Part shown: positions 23,367 to 32,600 of the stretch, piece by piece
How the letters are laid out: every line of letters starts with the position of its first letter
Numbering within the stretch: position 1 is the stretch's first letter
Assembly (NCBI RefSeq): GCF_000743525.1
Contig: NZ_JQGK01000001.1
Coordinates: 226,075 to 290,074 of the forward strand
DNA: 64,000 nt
From: Sulfurospirillum sp. SCADC
GTDB taxonomy: Bacteria > Campylobacterota > Campylobacteria > Campylobacterales > Sulfurospirillaceae
Direction of reading: 5' to 3'
Notes under the pieces: model-generated
Database searches by the model: none
What the model was told of the DNA's origin: nothing
Seen by the model: only the letters and a program-made list of their open reading frames with translations
Program-made: the position numbers and the translations under genes

Positions 23367-24197
23367 TTATTCTGTTCCCTTTATAAAACCCTCAAGCGAC
23401 ATTTCAAGTTTTTCAATCTTATGACCACTTAAAAACTTCTCCTCTTTCTTGCTGATCTTCTCTTTATCGTTGACCAAATAGCCATCTTTTAATCCTAACG
23501 TCACTTCATTCGCCACCATTCGGTACGTATCGCGATCAAAATCAATCCCTAAGAAGAGATAACTTTTCTCATTTTTAAATGTTTTCAAAAAGGGAGGAAG
23601 CGCGTAACCACCCATCGCTTCGGTCAACCAATCGACAAAATCGGCATCACTGATGATAAAGCTTTTTTCAGGCACCGTACAGCCTAGAGGCTTAAAAAGA
23701 ATCGGCAACATTGGGCTTAAAAGCTCTTTTTCCACACGCTGATATTCACCCGTCGAAACGGTGTACATGTAAACAAGAAAACGATCATACCCTGCCATAA
23801 TACGGCTCACACCTGTGATCAGAAAATGGTCCTGATCGGCATAAAGATTTAAGAGCGAATCGTCCAAATTGAGATCAACCACGTAACGAGGCATTAATGT
23901 TTTAAGCCACGTATACACCTTCGGCATGGGGTAAGGCTTTGCCATAAAAATATGGTTGGTCATCTGCTCGATAAACGGTCTTCCTTTGCGCTGTTCCAAA
24001 CTCATCGCAGCTCTGGAATACTCATACATCAACCGAGGCGACATAGCGCGACCACCGTTGAGTGCCAAGATCATGGAGTCACTATCAAACGGAATCTGCT
24101 CGCCATCTTCTGTTTTTGTCTCTTTAAAAACACCCATTCCAAGAAATGGAACTAAACGACCCTCTTTAATCTCTTGTTCAAAATCACTCTTCTTCAC
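23367..24197 (-). CDS. SIR2-like domain protein overlapping nifA
   Basis: 276 aa, soluble. RLVPFLGMGVF near the N-terminus resembles the glycine-rich NAD-binding loop of SIR2-like proteins. LFLGIDFDRD near residue 215 resembles their C-terminal FLGxxxxD motif. The classical catalytic His is not evident. Its start overlaps the 3' end of nifA by 14 bp, so the two are translated together. The role is probably linked to nitrogen fixation by position. The family call is by eye only. Confidence 0.6.
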   Translation of the reverse strand: MKKSDFEQEIKEGRLVPFLGMGVFKETKTEDGEQIPFDSDSMILALNGGRAMSPRLMYEYSRAAMSLEQRKGRPFIEQMTNHIFMAKPYPMPKVYTWLKTLMPRYVVDLNLDDSLLNLYADQDHFLITGVSRIMAGYDRFLVYMYTVSTGEYQRVEKELLSPMLPILFKPLGCTVPEKSFIISDADFVDWLTEAMGGYALPPFLKTFKNEKSYLFLGIDFDRDTYRMVANEVTLGLKDGYLVNDKEKISKKEEKFLSGHKIEKLEMSLEGFIKGTE

Positions 24198-25581
24198 TCA
24201 TGATCCTTCTTCGACACATCAATTTTTGATTAAATGCTGGAAGCAAAAGCAGCATTTCATCGGCACTAATGCCGTCCTCACTGCCCATTAATACAATACG
24301 CTCAACTGTATTTTCAAGCTCCCTGACATTCCCAGGCCATGTGTATTGACAGAGTATCTCCATCGCCTCATCGGTAATCACCACACGTTTTTTGTGGTTG
24401 CTCATCGATTTTTGTAAAAAGAAATTCACCAAAAGGGCAATATCATCACCACGCTCACGAAGTGGCGGTAAATCAATCGGTATAACATTCAAACGATAAT
24501 AAAGATCTTCCCTAAACGTACCATTTTTAACCATCTCTTCAAGGTTTCGGTTCGTTGCTGCTACCAAGCGAACATTGACTTTAACGGTCTTACTTCCACC
24601 CACACGTTCAAACTCACGCTCTTGCAAAACACGCAGTAATTTCACCTGCGCGGAGGCTGAAATATCGCCAATTTCATCCAAAAAGAGTGTGCCACCGTCT
24701 GCCAGTTCAAAGCGACCTTTTCGTGCCTCTTTCGCATCCGTAAACGCCCCTTTTTCATGGCCAAAAAGTTCACTCTCGATAAGCGTATCGGTGATGGCGG
24801 CACAGTTGAGCTTTACAAAAGGCTCTTCACGACGTTTAGAACGCTTGTGAATGGCAGCGGCTACGAGCTCTTTTCCCGTACCCGTCTCACCCCGCACCAA
24901 AACCGTGACATTGCTCTCCGCAATGCGCTCGACCACGTTGTAAACCATTTTCATCTTGGGACTCTCCCCAATGATGTCGCCAAAATTGTGCACTTTTGAG
25001 TCCCACTCCATTTTATAGTAGAGTTTAAGCTCTTTGAGACGCTCTTTTTCTTTCAAGTTAATATCGTGTGAGCGAATAGACTGTGCAAAAATAGAGCTTA
25101 AAATGGTCAAAACACGAATCGTACTCTCAAAGTCAATCGCCGTTGTTTTGGTGATATTTGCCCCTAAAACGCCGATCACTTCTTGATCTACGAGCATCGG
25201 AACGGCGATATACGAGATCGCATTTTGGTCACGATTGCCTGATTTATTGAGAAAGAGCATATCGTTGTGCAGATTTTCAATCACAACGGGCTCTTTACTT
25301 TGTGCCGCAAAGCCTGTAGCACCCTCTCCCAATTTGTACGTCGCAAGCTCTTTTTGATGTCGGCTAAAATCGATACAGGCGTAAATCGTTAAAATATTTT
25401 CTTCATTTAAGGTATGAATCACGCATTTTTCAAGATGCAATCTATTTTTTAAAATCATTAATGCTTTTTCAAGCGATGCAACTAAATCAAGTGAATTAGA
25501 GACAACCATCGCTGTCTCATAGAGTGTCATTAGTTCTCTGGTGGTGAGGCAATCCCCACACTTAGCATCAAATGCAACCAT
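24184..25581 (-). CDS. nifA: NifA-type sigma-54 activator lacking the C-terminal DNA-binding domain
   Basis: 465 aa from the ATG at 25581 (AAGGAG six bases upstream; a GTG at 25587 lies within the ribosome site). GAF domain at about 20-170, then the AAA+ domain: Walker A GETGTGKE (about 231-238), L1 loop GAFTDA (about 278-283) where the usual motif is GAFTGA, Walker B LFLDEIG and FREDLYYRLNV. After WPGNVRELENTVERIVLM the chain ends within 45 residues. There is no Fis-type helix-turn-helix. It should activate nif promoters with RNA polymerase sigma-54, but without site-specific DNA binding of its own. Confidence 0.85.
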   Translation of the reverse strand: MVAFDAKCGDCLTTRELMTLYETAMVVSNSLDLVASLEKALMILKNRLHLEKCVIHTLNEENILTIYACIDFSRHQKELATYKLGEGATGFAAQSKEPVVIENLHNDMLFLNKSGNRDQNAISYIAVPMLVDQEVIGVLGANITKTTAIDFESTIRVLTILSSIFAQSIRSHDINLKEKERLKELKLYYKMEWDSKVHNFGDIIGESPKMKMVYNVVERIAESNVTVLVRGETGTGKELVAAAIHKRSKRREEPFVKLNCAAITDTLIESELFGHEKGAFTDAKEARKGRFELADGGTLFLDEIGDISASAQVKLLRVLQEREFERVGGSKTVKVNVRLVAATNRNLEEMVKNGTFREDLYYRLNVIPIDLPPLRERGDDIALLVNFFLQKSMSNHKKRVVITDEAMEILCQYTWPGNVRELENTVERIVLMGSEDGISADEMLLLLPAFNQKLMCRRRIMSEEE

Positions 25582-25663
25582 TTGCACTCCTTTATCTGTT
25601 TAAAATATTATAGTTGAAAATGAGCAATTAATGCCCATATTTTATGTTTATATTTTAACCAAA

Positions 25664-25873
25664 TCAGTCCGATAATTTCTTACAGACTTCCTCTTTTGGA
25701 AGCTTCTTGGGACCTGGTTGAATCCACCATGTTTCACCGTTACTAAGCGTAACTTCACCACCCCACATCTCTTCGGTTTCAAACTCTATTTTGGTGATCG
25801 TCTCTTCCATATCTTTTTTTGCGATATAAAAGCAGATCTCGTTATTCTCTTCTCGTAGCATTACTTTAGCCAT
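25664..25873 (-). CDS. nifT: NifT/FixU family protein
   Basis: 69 aa. It follows the NifT pattern: short beta-strand protein, KKDMEETITKIEF, EMWGGEVTLSNGETWWI with the WGG-xx-TLANG core, and a C-terminal LPKEEV. NifT is conserved in nif clusters but dispensable in species tested; its role in nitrogenase maturation is unclear. It starts 10 bp after the FAD oxidoreductase gene and precedes nifA by 76 bp (start of nifA at 25581). Confidence 0.9.
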   Translation of the reverse strand: MAKVMLREENNEICFYIAKKDMEETITKIEFETEEMWGGEVTLSNGETWWIQPGPKKLPKEEVCKKLSD

Positions 25874-25883
25874 TACACAATCC

Positions 25884-27521
25884 TTATGTTAAAATTTTTT
25901 TGAGCCATTTGGTCAATCCGCCCTCTTCATAGTGCACTTTAAAAAACCCTTTTTGGAGCTCTTTAATGAGCACATGACGATTTCCCTCTTTACATGTAAA
26001 GGCAAAATCTTCCCTAAAATGCGCACCTCTACTCTCTGAGCGCTGCATTGCAGAGAGGATGATCGCTTCAGAGAGTTCCAGCGCATTGCGCAGTTCTAAA
26101 ATCGAAATCAGCTCAACGTTATTGTGCTTACTTTTATCAATGCAGTGAAGCGTATTGGACTCCAAGCGAAGGTATTTCATATAGTCAAATGCTTCTTGCA
26201 AAGAGCTTTCATTGCGAAAAATGCCTGCTTTATCAAACATGATTTTTCCCACTGAAATACGCATCGCGTTGAAGTTTTTGGAGCAATCTCCATCAAAAAT
26301 GCGTTGCACCAGATCCATATTTTTAATAACCACATTGTAGTCAATCGGTAAAAACTCTTTATTGAACGCATACTCTTTGGCTTTTTTACCAGCCAATTCA
26401 CCAAAAACAGCCCCTTCTAAGAGTGAATTTCCCCCCAATCGATTCGCGCCATGCACGCCAAGCGCAGCACTTTCACCGCAGATAAACAGACCTTTGACTT
26501 CACTGGAAGTCATCGAAGAGGCGATACCTCCCATGCTGTAGTGTGCAACAGGTTTGATCTCTAAAAGCTCTTCGGAGAGGTCGATGCCGACTTGATTGTA
26601 CGCATTTTTATACAAAGAGGGAACGCGTGTTTCCAAAATCTCTTTGGCGATATGACGCATATCAAGGTAGACTTTTTTACCGCTTCGCATCTGCTCAAAA
26701 ATGGCGCGTGCAAGGACATCGCGCGTGCCTAGTTCGTTGACAAAACGCTCTCCATCGGCATTGACAAGGTATCCACCCTCCCCACGTGCCGCTTCAGAGA
26801 CCAAATAACTGGTCTTCGCAAATCCTGTGGGATGAAACTGCACAAACTCCATATCTTTAAGACTCATGCCAGCTCTGAGAGCCACGCTTATCAGATCTCC
26901 CGTGCAGTCTTGTGCATTGGTGCTAAACCCTCGGTAAATGCCAGCATACCCACCACCGGCAAACACAACCGCTTTCGCGGGATAAACAATGACCGTTGAG
27001 TCCAATTTTTTAAGGGCAACCACACCGCTGATGTACGCTTCTATCTTGGTAATGTCCATCACAAAGTGGTTGACTAAAAAATCAACACCGACCAGTTTTG
27101 CTTTTTTAATCAGTGCTTGCGTGATGGAAGAACCCGTACTATCGCCTACAAAACAGGTACGTTTGGAGCTTCCTCCTCCAAAACTGCGTTGTAAAATCTT
27201 CCCGTTATCATCGCGATCAAAGGCAACGCCGTACTCGACTAATTTTTTCATAATCAAAGGCGCTTGATGGCACAGGTAGCTGATCGCTTTTTTATCGCCC
27301 AAATCCTTGGAGCTTTTCATCGTGTCATCGATGTGTTTTTGAATCTCGACCTCATCCTTTTCATCTAAAACGGCGTTAATACCACCACTCGCAACCGCGC
27401 TATTGGATTTAAAGATATTGCTTTTGGTAATGATCGCAACACTATTGGTTTCGCTCTTGGCTTCAATCGCTGCCATCAGACCTGCGATGCCTGAGCCTAT
27501 GATGAGGACGTCGTATGTCAT
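25884..27521 (-). CDS. FAD-dependent oxidoreductase, L-aspartate oxidase / fumarate reductase family
   Basis: About 545 aa from the ATG at 27521 (GGAGCG upstream). FAD-binding IIGSGIAGLMAAIEA at the N-terminus. FGGGSSKRTCFVGDSTG and HGANRLGGNSLLEGAVFG are family motifs that carry substrate-binding Arg/His. GRGFSTNAQDCTGD-like features (RGFSTNAQDCTGDLISVA) are typical of NadB/FrdA. It lies in a nif accessory operon, so the role may be electron supply rather than NAD synthesis. It begins 1 bp after the aldo/keto reductase gene. Confidence 0.8.
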   Translation of the reverse strand: MTYDVLIIGSGIAGLMAAIEAKSETNSVAIITKSNIFKSNSAVASGGINAVLDEKDEVEIQKHIDDTMKSSKDLGDKKAISYLCHQAPLIMKKLVEYGVAFDRDDNGKILQRSFGGGSSKRTCFVGDSTGSSITQALIKKAKLVGVDFLVNHFVMDITKIEAYISGVVALKKLDSTVIVYPAKAVVFAGGGYAGIYRGFSTNAQDCTGDLISVALRAGMSLKDMEFVQFHPTGFAKTSYLVSEAARGEGGYLVNADGERFVNELGTRDVLARAIFEQMRSGKKVYLDMRHIAKEILETRVPSLYKNAYNQVGIDLSEELLEIKPVAHYSMGGIASSMTSSEVKGLFICGESAALGVHGANRLGGNSLLEGAVFGELAGKKAKEYAFNKEFLPIDYNVVIKNMDLVQRIFDGDCSKNFNAMRISVGKIMFDKAGIFRNESSLQEAFDYMKYLRLESNTLHCIDKSKHNNVELISILELRNALELSEAIILSAMQRSESRGAHFREDFAFTCKEGNRHVLIKELQKGFFKVHYEEGGLTKWLKKILT

Positions 27522-27522
27522 A

Positions 27523-28650
27523 TTATCGCTCCACTGTGTAAAGAAGGTTGTATTTGGCACTGTTGGTCGCAGGAACCGTAGCAATACTCAGATTGCTACT
27601 GACATGCTCACTTTTACTGGAACTAAACAAGGAGGTGACAATGCCTCTGGTCGAGCGTACAAATTGAAGGGCGAGTTGAATATCGCTTTGAAGCTCCATG
27701 TTTGAATCAAGCAAGTAACCGACTTCGGGTTTAAACGGTTTTTGAAACAGGTGCATTTGTAACAACGATGAGCTACTCATGACACCAAGCCCCAGTTTGT
27801 GCGCCACTTGCAGTGGTGTGTAGTAATTGCCATCGCGCATTTTTTGATTGGGGATGCTGTACGCATGGGTTTTAGCGATGTTAAACGGAAACTGAATGTA
27901 CTTAAAGTGATGGTTAGCGCCACCTACTTTACAGGCAACATCATAGACATCTTCGAGGCGAATGTACTCGCTATTACCCTCTTCATACGTAAACGCATTC
28001 CACACCGCAATGCCATACGATTTGATCTTTCCCTCATTGACACGCTCTTCAAAACTGGCAAAAATTGCTTCCAGTTGTTTCAAAAAATGGGTATACCCTA
28101 TTTTGGTCAGTTGCGTCTCGGGATTGTGTAAAAAATAGATGTCTAAACACGTTACATGTAAATTAGCCAAAGAACGATCCAGCGAGTCTTTGAGAAAAGC
28201 AGGCGTCATACAGTGCTGATCTAACTCAATGTCTTCGGTTGAAGCTAACCCTTTTTGAATAATATGCTCACTGATCCACTCGTAAGGATTTTCAGGAAAC
28301 GGAAAATCAAGCGGAACAAAGCCCCCTTTGGAGCAGATAATGAGCTCTTCACGTTTGACTTCATCCTTTGCAAAGAGTTCTTCAAGCACTTCGCCGATTT
28401 CGCGTTCGCTTTGTTGATAGCGGTAGTTGATGGCGGTGTCGATGACATTGATACCACTTTTAATAGCCGTTTTAAGTGCCTCTTTATAATCAAAGGTATA
28501 ATTTTCTTCTTTATACGGCTCTTTTTTAAAGGTTCCAAACCCAAGCTTTGAGAAGATCAGTCCATCATGTCTGGCATAAAAATCTTTATAGTTCGCAAAA
28601 CGTTTAGCAAAGCTATACGTCGCTTCTGCTGTTGCATATGTTAAACGCAT
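27523..28650 (-). CDS. Aldo/keto reductase
   Basis: About 375 aa from the ATG at 28650, preceded by AGAGGGAAAGA; an upstream in-frame start at 28743 adds 31 unlikely residues. It follows the TIM-barrel AKR pattern: KLGFGTF, GINVIDTAINYR (catalytic Asp/Tyr), ELIICSKGG (Lys) and LDIYFLHNPE (His), with KSYGIAVWN later. It is the first gene of the minus-strand operon leading to the FAD protein, nifT, nifA and the SIR2-like gene. The substrate is unknown. Confidence 0.88.
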   Translation of the reverse strand: MRLTYATAEATYSFAKRFANYKDFYARHDGLIFSKLGFGTFKKEPYKEENYTFDYKEALKTAIKSGINVIDTAINYRYQQSEREIGEVLEELFAKDEVKREELIICSKGGFVPLDFPFPENPYEWISEHIIQKGLASTEDIELDQHCMTPAFLKDSLDRSLANLHVTCLDIYFLHNPETQLTKIGYTHFLKQLEAIFASFEERVNEGKIKSYGIAVWNAFTYEEGNSEYIRLEDVYDVACKVGGANHHFKYIQFPFNIAKTHAYSIPNQKMRDGNYYTPLQVAHKLGLGVMSSSSLLQMHLFQKPFKPEVGYLLDSNMELQSDIQLALQFVRSTRGIVTSLFSSSKSEHVSSNLSIATVPATNSAKYNLLYTVER

Positions 28651-28699
28651 TCTTTCCCTCTCTTTAAAAATGAACTTTAGTATAACCCCTTCTTTCATA

Positions 28700-28717
28700 T
28701 ACAAGAAACGTTCCGTA
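28700..28717 (-). promoter_or_regulatory. Candidate sigma-54 promoter of the nif accessory operon
   Basis: The minus strand reads CGGAACGTTTCTTGTA. The GG at -24 is followed after 10 bp by GT where GC is usual. It shares TACGGAAC with the nifH promoter at 63.3 kb. About 50 bp upstream of the aldo/keto reductase start. The weak -12 element makes this tentative. Confidence 0.4.
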
Positions 28718-29073
28718 TAGCGCTTGCAACGCTGGGAAAGCATTTTGAATGTGGTGCTACAAAACTACATAATTTACGTAAAAAATTGCAAAAGATTACA
28801 GCATCATTACATATTATTTTGAATAATATTCATAGATTTTTTTGTGATAAAATATCAAGTATCGCCTATTTGAAGGCTATCGTATCAAAAAAATAATAAA
28901 AAATTGTGCTCGTAAAGCACATCAATTTACCCATTGAAACTAAAAAATCTTAATCCAAAACTAAAGGAATATATGATAGCTTTTACGCATCTAAGGGATT
29001 TTCGTGTTCTGTGCGATTTCTCCATGGTAAAGTTCTCTACGTTAGCGTTGCACATTTTATACGGAGGTAAGTT
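28718..29073. other. Intergenic region upstream of cstA
   Basis: 356 bp of AT-rich DNA between divergent operons. I see an imperfect palindrome AGCG-TTGCAA-GCGCT near 28719-28734 next to the candidate sigma-54 site, a possible -10 element TAAAAT near 28850, and a small stem (GTGCT/AGCAC) near 28905. No gene is supported. It must hold the cstA promoter and could hold a leader. Confidence 0.5.
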
Positions 29074-31197
29074 ATGTCAGGAAGCAATACCAGCGCATCT
29101 TCAAAGATTGCTTGGTTATTTGTAGCCATTTTAGGTGCTTTTGCATTTGGTTACATTGCGTTGAACAGAGGTGAATCGATTAATGCTATGTGGGTATTAA
29201 CCGCGTCTGTATGTGTCTATTTGATTGGATACCGCTTTTACAGCCTTTACATTGCAGATAAGGTTCTAAAGGTGGATGCCACACGTATGACACCCGCGTT
29301 TCGTCATAATGATGGACTGGATTATGTCCCAACCAACAAAGTCATTCTCTTTGGTCACCACTTTGCTGCCATTGCAGGAGCAGGTCCGCTTGTTGGTCCT
29401 GTTTTAGCCGCGCAAATGGGTTATTTGCCAAGTATGCTTTGGATCTTAATCGGTGTTGTGATCGCCGGTGCGGTGCAAGATTATATGGTACTCTTTGTCT
29501 CTACCAGACGCGATGGTAGATCATTGGGTGATCTTGTTAAGACAGAGATGGGCACTATCCCTGGTGTCATTGCGCTCATTGCGTGCTTTATGATCATGAT
29601 CATTATCCTAGCGGTTCTTGCGATGGTCGTTGTTAAAGCTTTAACACACAGCCCTTGGGGAACTTTTACGGTTGCCTTTACCATTCCACTGGCTTTCATT
29701 ATGGGTATTTACCTCCGATTTATTCGTCCTGGTCGTATTCTTGAAGCTTCTGTCTTTGGTATTGCTGGTCTTATCTTTGGCATTATCCTTGGAGGTCAAG
29801 TTGCGGTAAGTCCAACATGGGCACCTTACTTTGATCTTGATGGTGTTGCGCTCACATGGGCATTGGTCATCTACGGTTTCGTAGCGTCTGTCCTTCCTGT
29901 ATGGTTGCTTTTAGCCCCGCGTGATTACCTCTCCACGTTCTTAAAAATTGGTGCTATTGTAGGCTTAGCGATTGGTATTATTGTAATGATGCCTATGATG
30001 CAAATGCCTGCCGTTACCAAATACGCTTTTGGCAGTCATGGACCAGTATGGGCAGGAACACTCTTCCCATTCTTGTTTATTACGATTGCGTGCGGCGCCG
30101 TTTCTGGTTTCCACGCTCTTATCTCTTCAGGTACCACACCTAAGATGCTTGCCAATGAAACTCAAGCACGTATGATTGGGTATGGCGGTATGTTGATGGA
30201 ATCGTTCGTTGCGATGATGGCACTGATTTCAGCCTCTATCATTGATCCGGGTGTTTATTTTGCGATGAACTCTCCTATGGGTGCACTCAACCCAACAGGT
30301 TTAGCTGACATCGCTGCCGCTGCTTCTGCAACGGTGAGTAGCTGGGGCTTTGTTATTACCCCTGATATTTTGACGCAAATTGCAGCCGATGTCGGTGAAA
30401 AAAGCATTATTTCTCGTGCAGGTGGTGCTCCTACCCTTGCGGTGGGTATGGCACACATCATCCACAGTGCGCTTGGCGGTCTTGGCTCAATGTCGTTTTG
30501 GTACCACTTTGCGATTTTATTTGAAGCGCTCTTTATCTTGACAGCCGTTGATGCGGGTACACGTGCCGCTCGCTTTATGTTGCAAGATTTACTCGGTCTC
30601 ATCAATCCAAATCTTAAACGTACCAACTCGTTGTTTGCCAATCTACTGGCTACCGCACTCGTTGTTGCGTCATGGGGTTACTTCCTCTATGTCGGCGTTG
30701 TCGATCCATTGGGTGGCATTAACACCTTGTGGCCACTCTTTGGTATTACCAACCAAATGCTAGCGGCGATTGCTTTGATGCTCTGCACCGTGGTTCTTTT
30801 CAAAATGAAACAACAAATGTATGCGTGGGTTTCCATTGTTCCTGCAACATGGCTTGTCATTTGTACGATGAGTGCTGGTTGGTTGAAAGCATTTGACTCT
30901 GATCCAGCGGTTAGCTTTTTTGCGAAAGCAAACCAACTGAAAGATTTACTAGCAAGTGGTAACTTTAAACCAGGTGCGGTCTTTAAATCACAAGAAGCGG
31001 TTGAGCGCGTTATTTTCAACAACCAACTCGATGGTTTCTTAATTGTTGGATTTATGATTGTTGTCGTTGTGATGATCGGCTTTACGGTTCAAGCATGCCT
31101 TAAAGCACTCAAATCTGATAAACCAACAACTGTTGAAGTGCCGTATGCTCCAATGCCTGCCAATGCAGAAGATATTGTACGAGGTATCGCACATTAA
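29074..31197 (+). CDS. cstA: CstA-family peptide/pyruvate transporter
   Basis: 707 aa with about 16-18 membrane helices. Conserved N-terminal stretch DYVPTNKVILFGHHFAAIAG, then AGPLVGPVLAAQMGYLPSMLW and a C-terminal cytoplasmic tail. The family covers E. coli CstA and BtsT, which import peptides or pyruvate. GGAGG precedes the ATG. The next two genes, YbdD-like and YjiA-like, reproduce the E. coli btsT-yjiX-yjiA order, which supports a BtsT-like role. Confidence 0.94.
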   Translation: MSGSNTSASSKIAWLFVAILGAFAFGYIALNRGESINAMWVLTASVCVYLIGYRFYSLYIADKVLKVDATRMTPAFRHNDGLDYVPTNKVILFGHHFAAIAGAGPLVGPVLAAQMGYLPSMLWILIGVVIAGAVQDYMVLFVSTRRDGRSLGDLVKTEMGTIPGVIALIACFMIMIIILAVLAMVVVKALTHSPWGTFTVAFTIPLAFIMGIYLRFIRPGRILEASVFGIAGLIFGIILGGQVAVSPTWAPYFDLDGVALTWALVIYGFVASVLPVWLLLAPRDYLSTFLKIGAIVGLAIGIIVMMPMMQMPAVTKYAFGSHGPVWAGTLFPFLFITIACGAVSGFHALISSGTTPKMLANETQARMIGYGGMLMESFVAMMALISASIIDPGVYFAMNSPMGALNPTGLADIAAAASATVSSWGFVITPDILTQIAADVGEKSIISRAGGAPTLAVGMAHIIHSALGGLGSMSFWYHFAILFEALFILTAVDAGTRAARFMLQDLLGLINPNLKRTNSLFANLLATALVVASWGYFLYVGVVDPLGGINTLWPLFGITNQMLAAIALMLCTVVLFKMKQQMYAWVSIVPATWLVICTMSAGWLKAFDSDPAVSFFAKANQLKDLLASGNFKPGAVFKSQEAVERVIFNNQLDGFLIVGFMIVVVVMIGFTVQACLKALKSDKPTTVEVPYAPMPANAEDIVRGIAH

Positions 31198-31249
31198 AAG
31201 ATAAGTCTCAAGAGGTGGCAACACCTCTTGGCTCTTAAAGGAAAACGTA

Positions 31250-31450
31250 ATGTTTGACAAGATTGTAAAAGCAGGCAAGTATTTGGGAAAGGTTGCTAGT
31301 CAAATAGCCGGTGTGCCTGATTATGATCTGTATGTACAGCACATGAAATTAACCCACCCCGATGAAAAACCCATGAGTTATGAAGAATTTTACAAAGACC
31401 GTGTTGAAGCCCGATATGGAGGCAAAAACGGTATGACAAGTTGTTGTTAA
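31250..31450 (+). CDS. YbdD/YjiX family small protein
   Basis: 66 aa. The family pattern is clear: IAGVPDYDLYVQHMKLTHPD, MSYEEFYKDRVEARYGG and the terminal CC. These short proteins are almost always encoded directly after CstA/BtsT transporters and are thought to assist transport. AAAGGAAAA precedes the ATG, 52 bp after cstA. Confidence 0.92.
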   Translation: MFDKIVKAGKYLGKVASQIAGVPDYDLYVQHMKLTHPDEKPMSYEEFYKDRVEARYGGKNGMTSCC

Positions 31451-31516
31451 CACCTCTGAGGCTAAAGTTTTAGCACACATGTATCGATGGTGACACAAAA
31501 TTTTAAAGGCACATCA

Positions 31517-32533
31517 ATGGATCAAAATCCTCCACTTCCTGTCACAATTTTAACAGGATTTTTAGGAGCGGGTAAAACCACGCTCATCAACTATCTTTTA
31601 GAACACAATCACGGTGAGCGCATAGCCATTATTGAAAATGAATTTGGTGCAGTGAATGTCGATGGAGCACTCTTGAAAAGCACCGAAGATGTCGAAATCG
31701 TCGAACTCAGTAACGGCTGCGTCTGTTGCAGCATCAGGGGCGAATTAACCAAAGCGCTTCATGATTTACTGGCAAAAATGGATTCTGGTGCATTCAAAGC
31801 AGACCGTCTTTTGTTGGAAACCACAGGGTTGGCTGATCCTGCACCGATTGTTCAAGCGTTTTTTAGTGATGAGATTATTTGCGAACGTATCATGCTCGAT
31901 GCGGTGATTACGCTTGTTGATGCCATTCACATCATCAAACAGCTCGATGAGCACAGAGTTGCCGCTTCTCAAATTGGTTTTGCAGACAGAATTATTCTCA
32001 CAAAAACCGACAGTGTCGATGAGGCACAAAAAGAACATGTGCTTTCACGCATCCATGCCATCAACTCGAAAGCAGAAATTTTTGAGGCGTTTAGAGGCGA
32101 ACTACCCAAAGAAGTCTGGATCGGTATAGGCGCATTTGAGCTTAGTGATTCTTTACATGTAAACCAAGGTTTCTACCAAGCTAAAGATGTTCAAACCATC
32201 CAGTTTAAAAGCTTCAGTGCTCAAAAGCCTACACACTCATGGAACGATGACATCACCTCTTACGTCTTTGAAGCAGGTGAGCTTGACATCAAAAAAATTG
32301 GTACTTTTATGGAAAACCTTGTCGAAGTGTATGGCAATGACATGCTGCGTTACAAAGGTGTTCTCGCCGTCAATAGCGATGAACGTCGTTTAATTGTGCA
32401 AGGTGTTCATAAAGTGGTTGGGTTTGATTTTGGCTCACCCTTTGAGAACGAACGTAAATCCTTATTGGTGGTGATTAGTCGACCACTGCCTTACGAAGAG
32501 CTCAAAGTTCAATTTCTCCAAACCGTAGCGTAA
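31517..32533 (+). CDS. CobW/YjiA-family GTPase
   Basis: 338 aa from the ATG at 31517, which has AAAGG upstream; an earlier ATG at 31487 lacks a ribosome site. Walker [10 protein letters not shown], the metal-binding CVCC ([12 protein letters not shown]), [10 protein letters not shown] and the guanine motif TKTD are present. The C-terminal CobW_C domain begins near residue 225. Metal-linked chaperone GTPase. It completes the cstA-ybdD-yjiA operon. Confidence 0.92.
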   Translation: MDQNPPLPVTILTGFLGAGKTTLINYLLEHNHGERIAIIENEFGAVNVDGALLKSTEDVEIVELSNGCVCCSIRGELTKALHDLLAKMDSGAFKADRLLLETTGLADPAPIVQAFFSDEIICERIMLDAVITLVDAIHIIKQLDEHRVAASQIGFADRIILTKTDSVDEAQKEHVLSRIHAINSKAEIFEAFRGELPKEVWIGIGAFELSDSLHVNQGFYQAKDVQTIQFKSFSAQKPTHSWNDDITSYVFEAGELDIKKIGTFMENLVEVYGNDMLRYKGVLAVNSDERRLIVQGVHKVVGFDFGSPFENERKSLLVVISRPLPYEELKVQFLQTVA

Positions 32534-32600
32534 GGGAAGCAATCGCTTCTCTGCTTTCAAATGAGCTATAATATCCGCTTTAAAACCCAAAGGTCACTGT

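Noticed and set aside
25884..27521. Naming the FAD oxidoreductase nadB
   Set aside because: Sequence motifs fit both L-aspartate oxidase and fumarate reductase flavoprotein, and the nif context gives another possible role. The symbol was left empty.
28934..29125. 63-codon plus-strand frame overlapping the start of cstA
   Set aside because: It overlaps cstA out of frame and has no ribosome site; cstA has a strong one at its own start.
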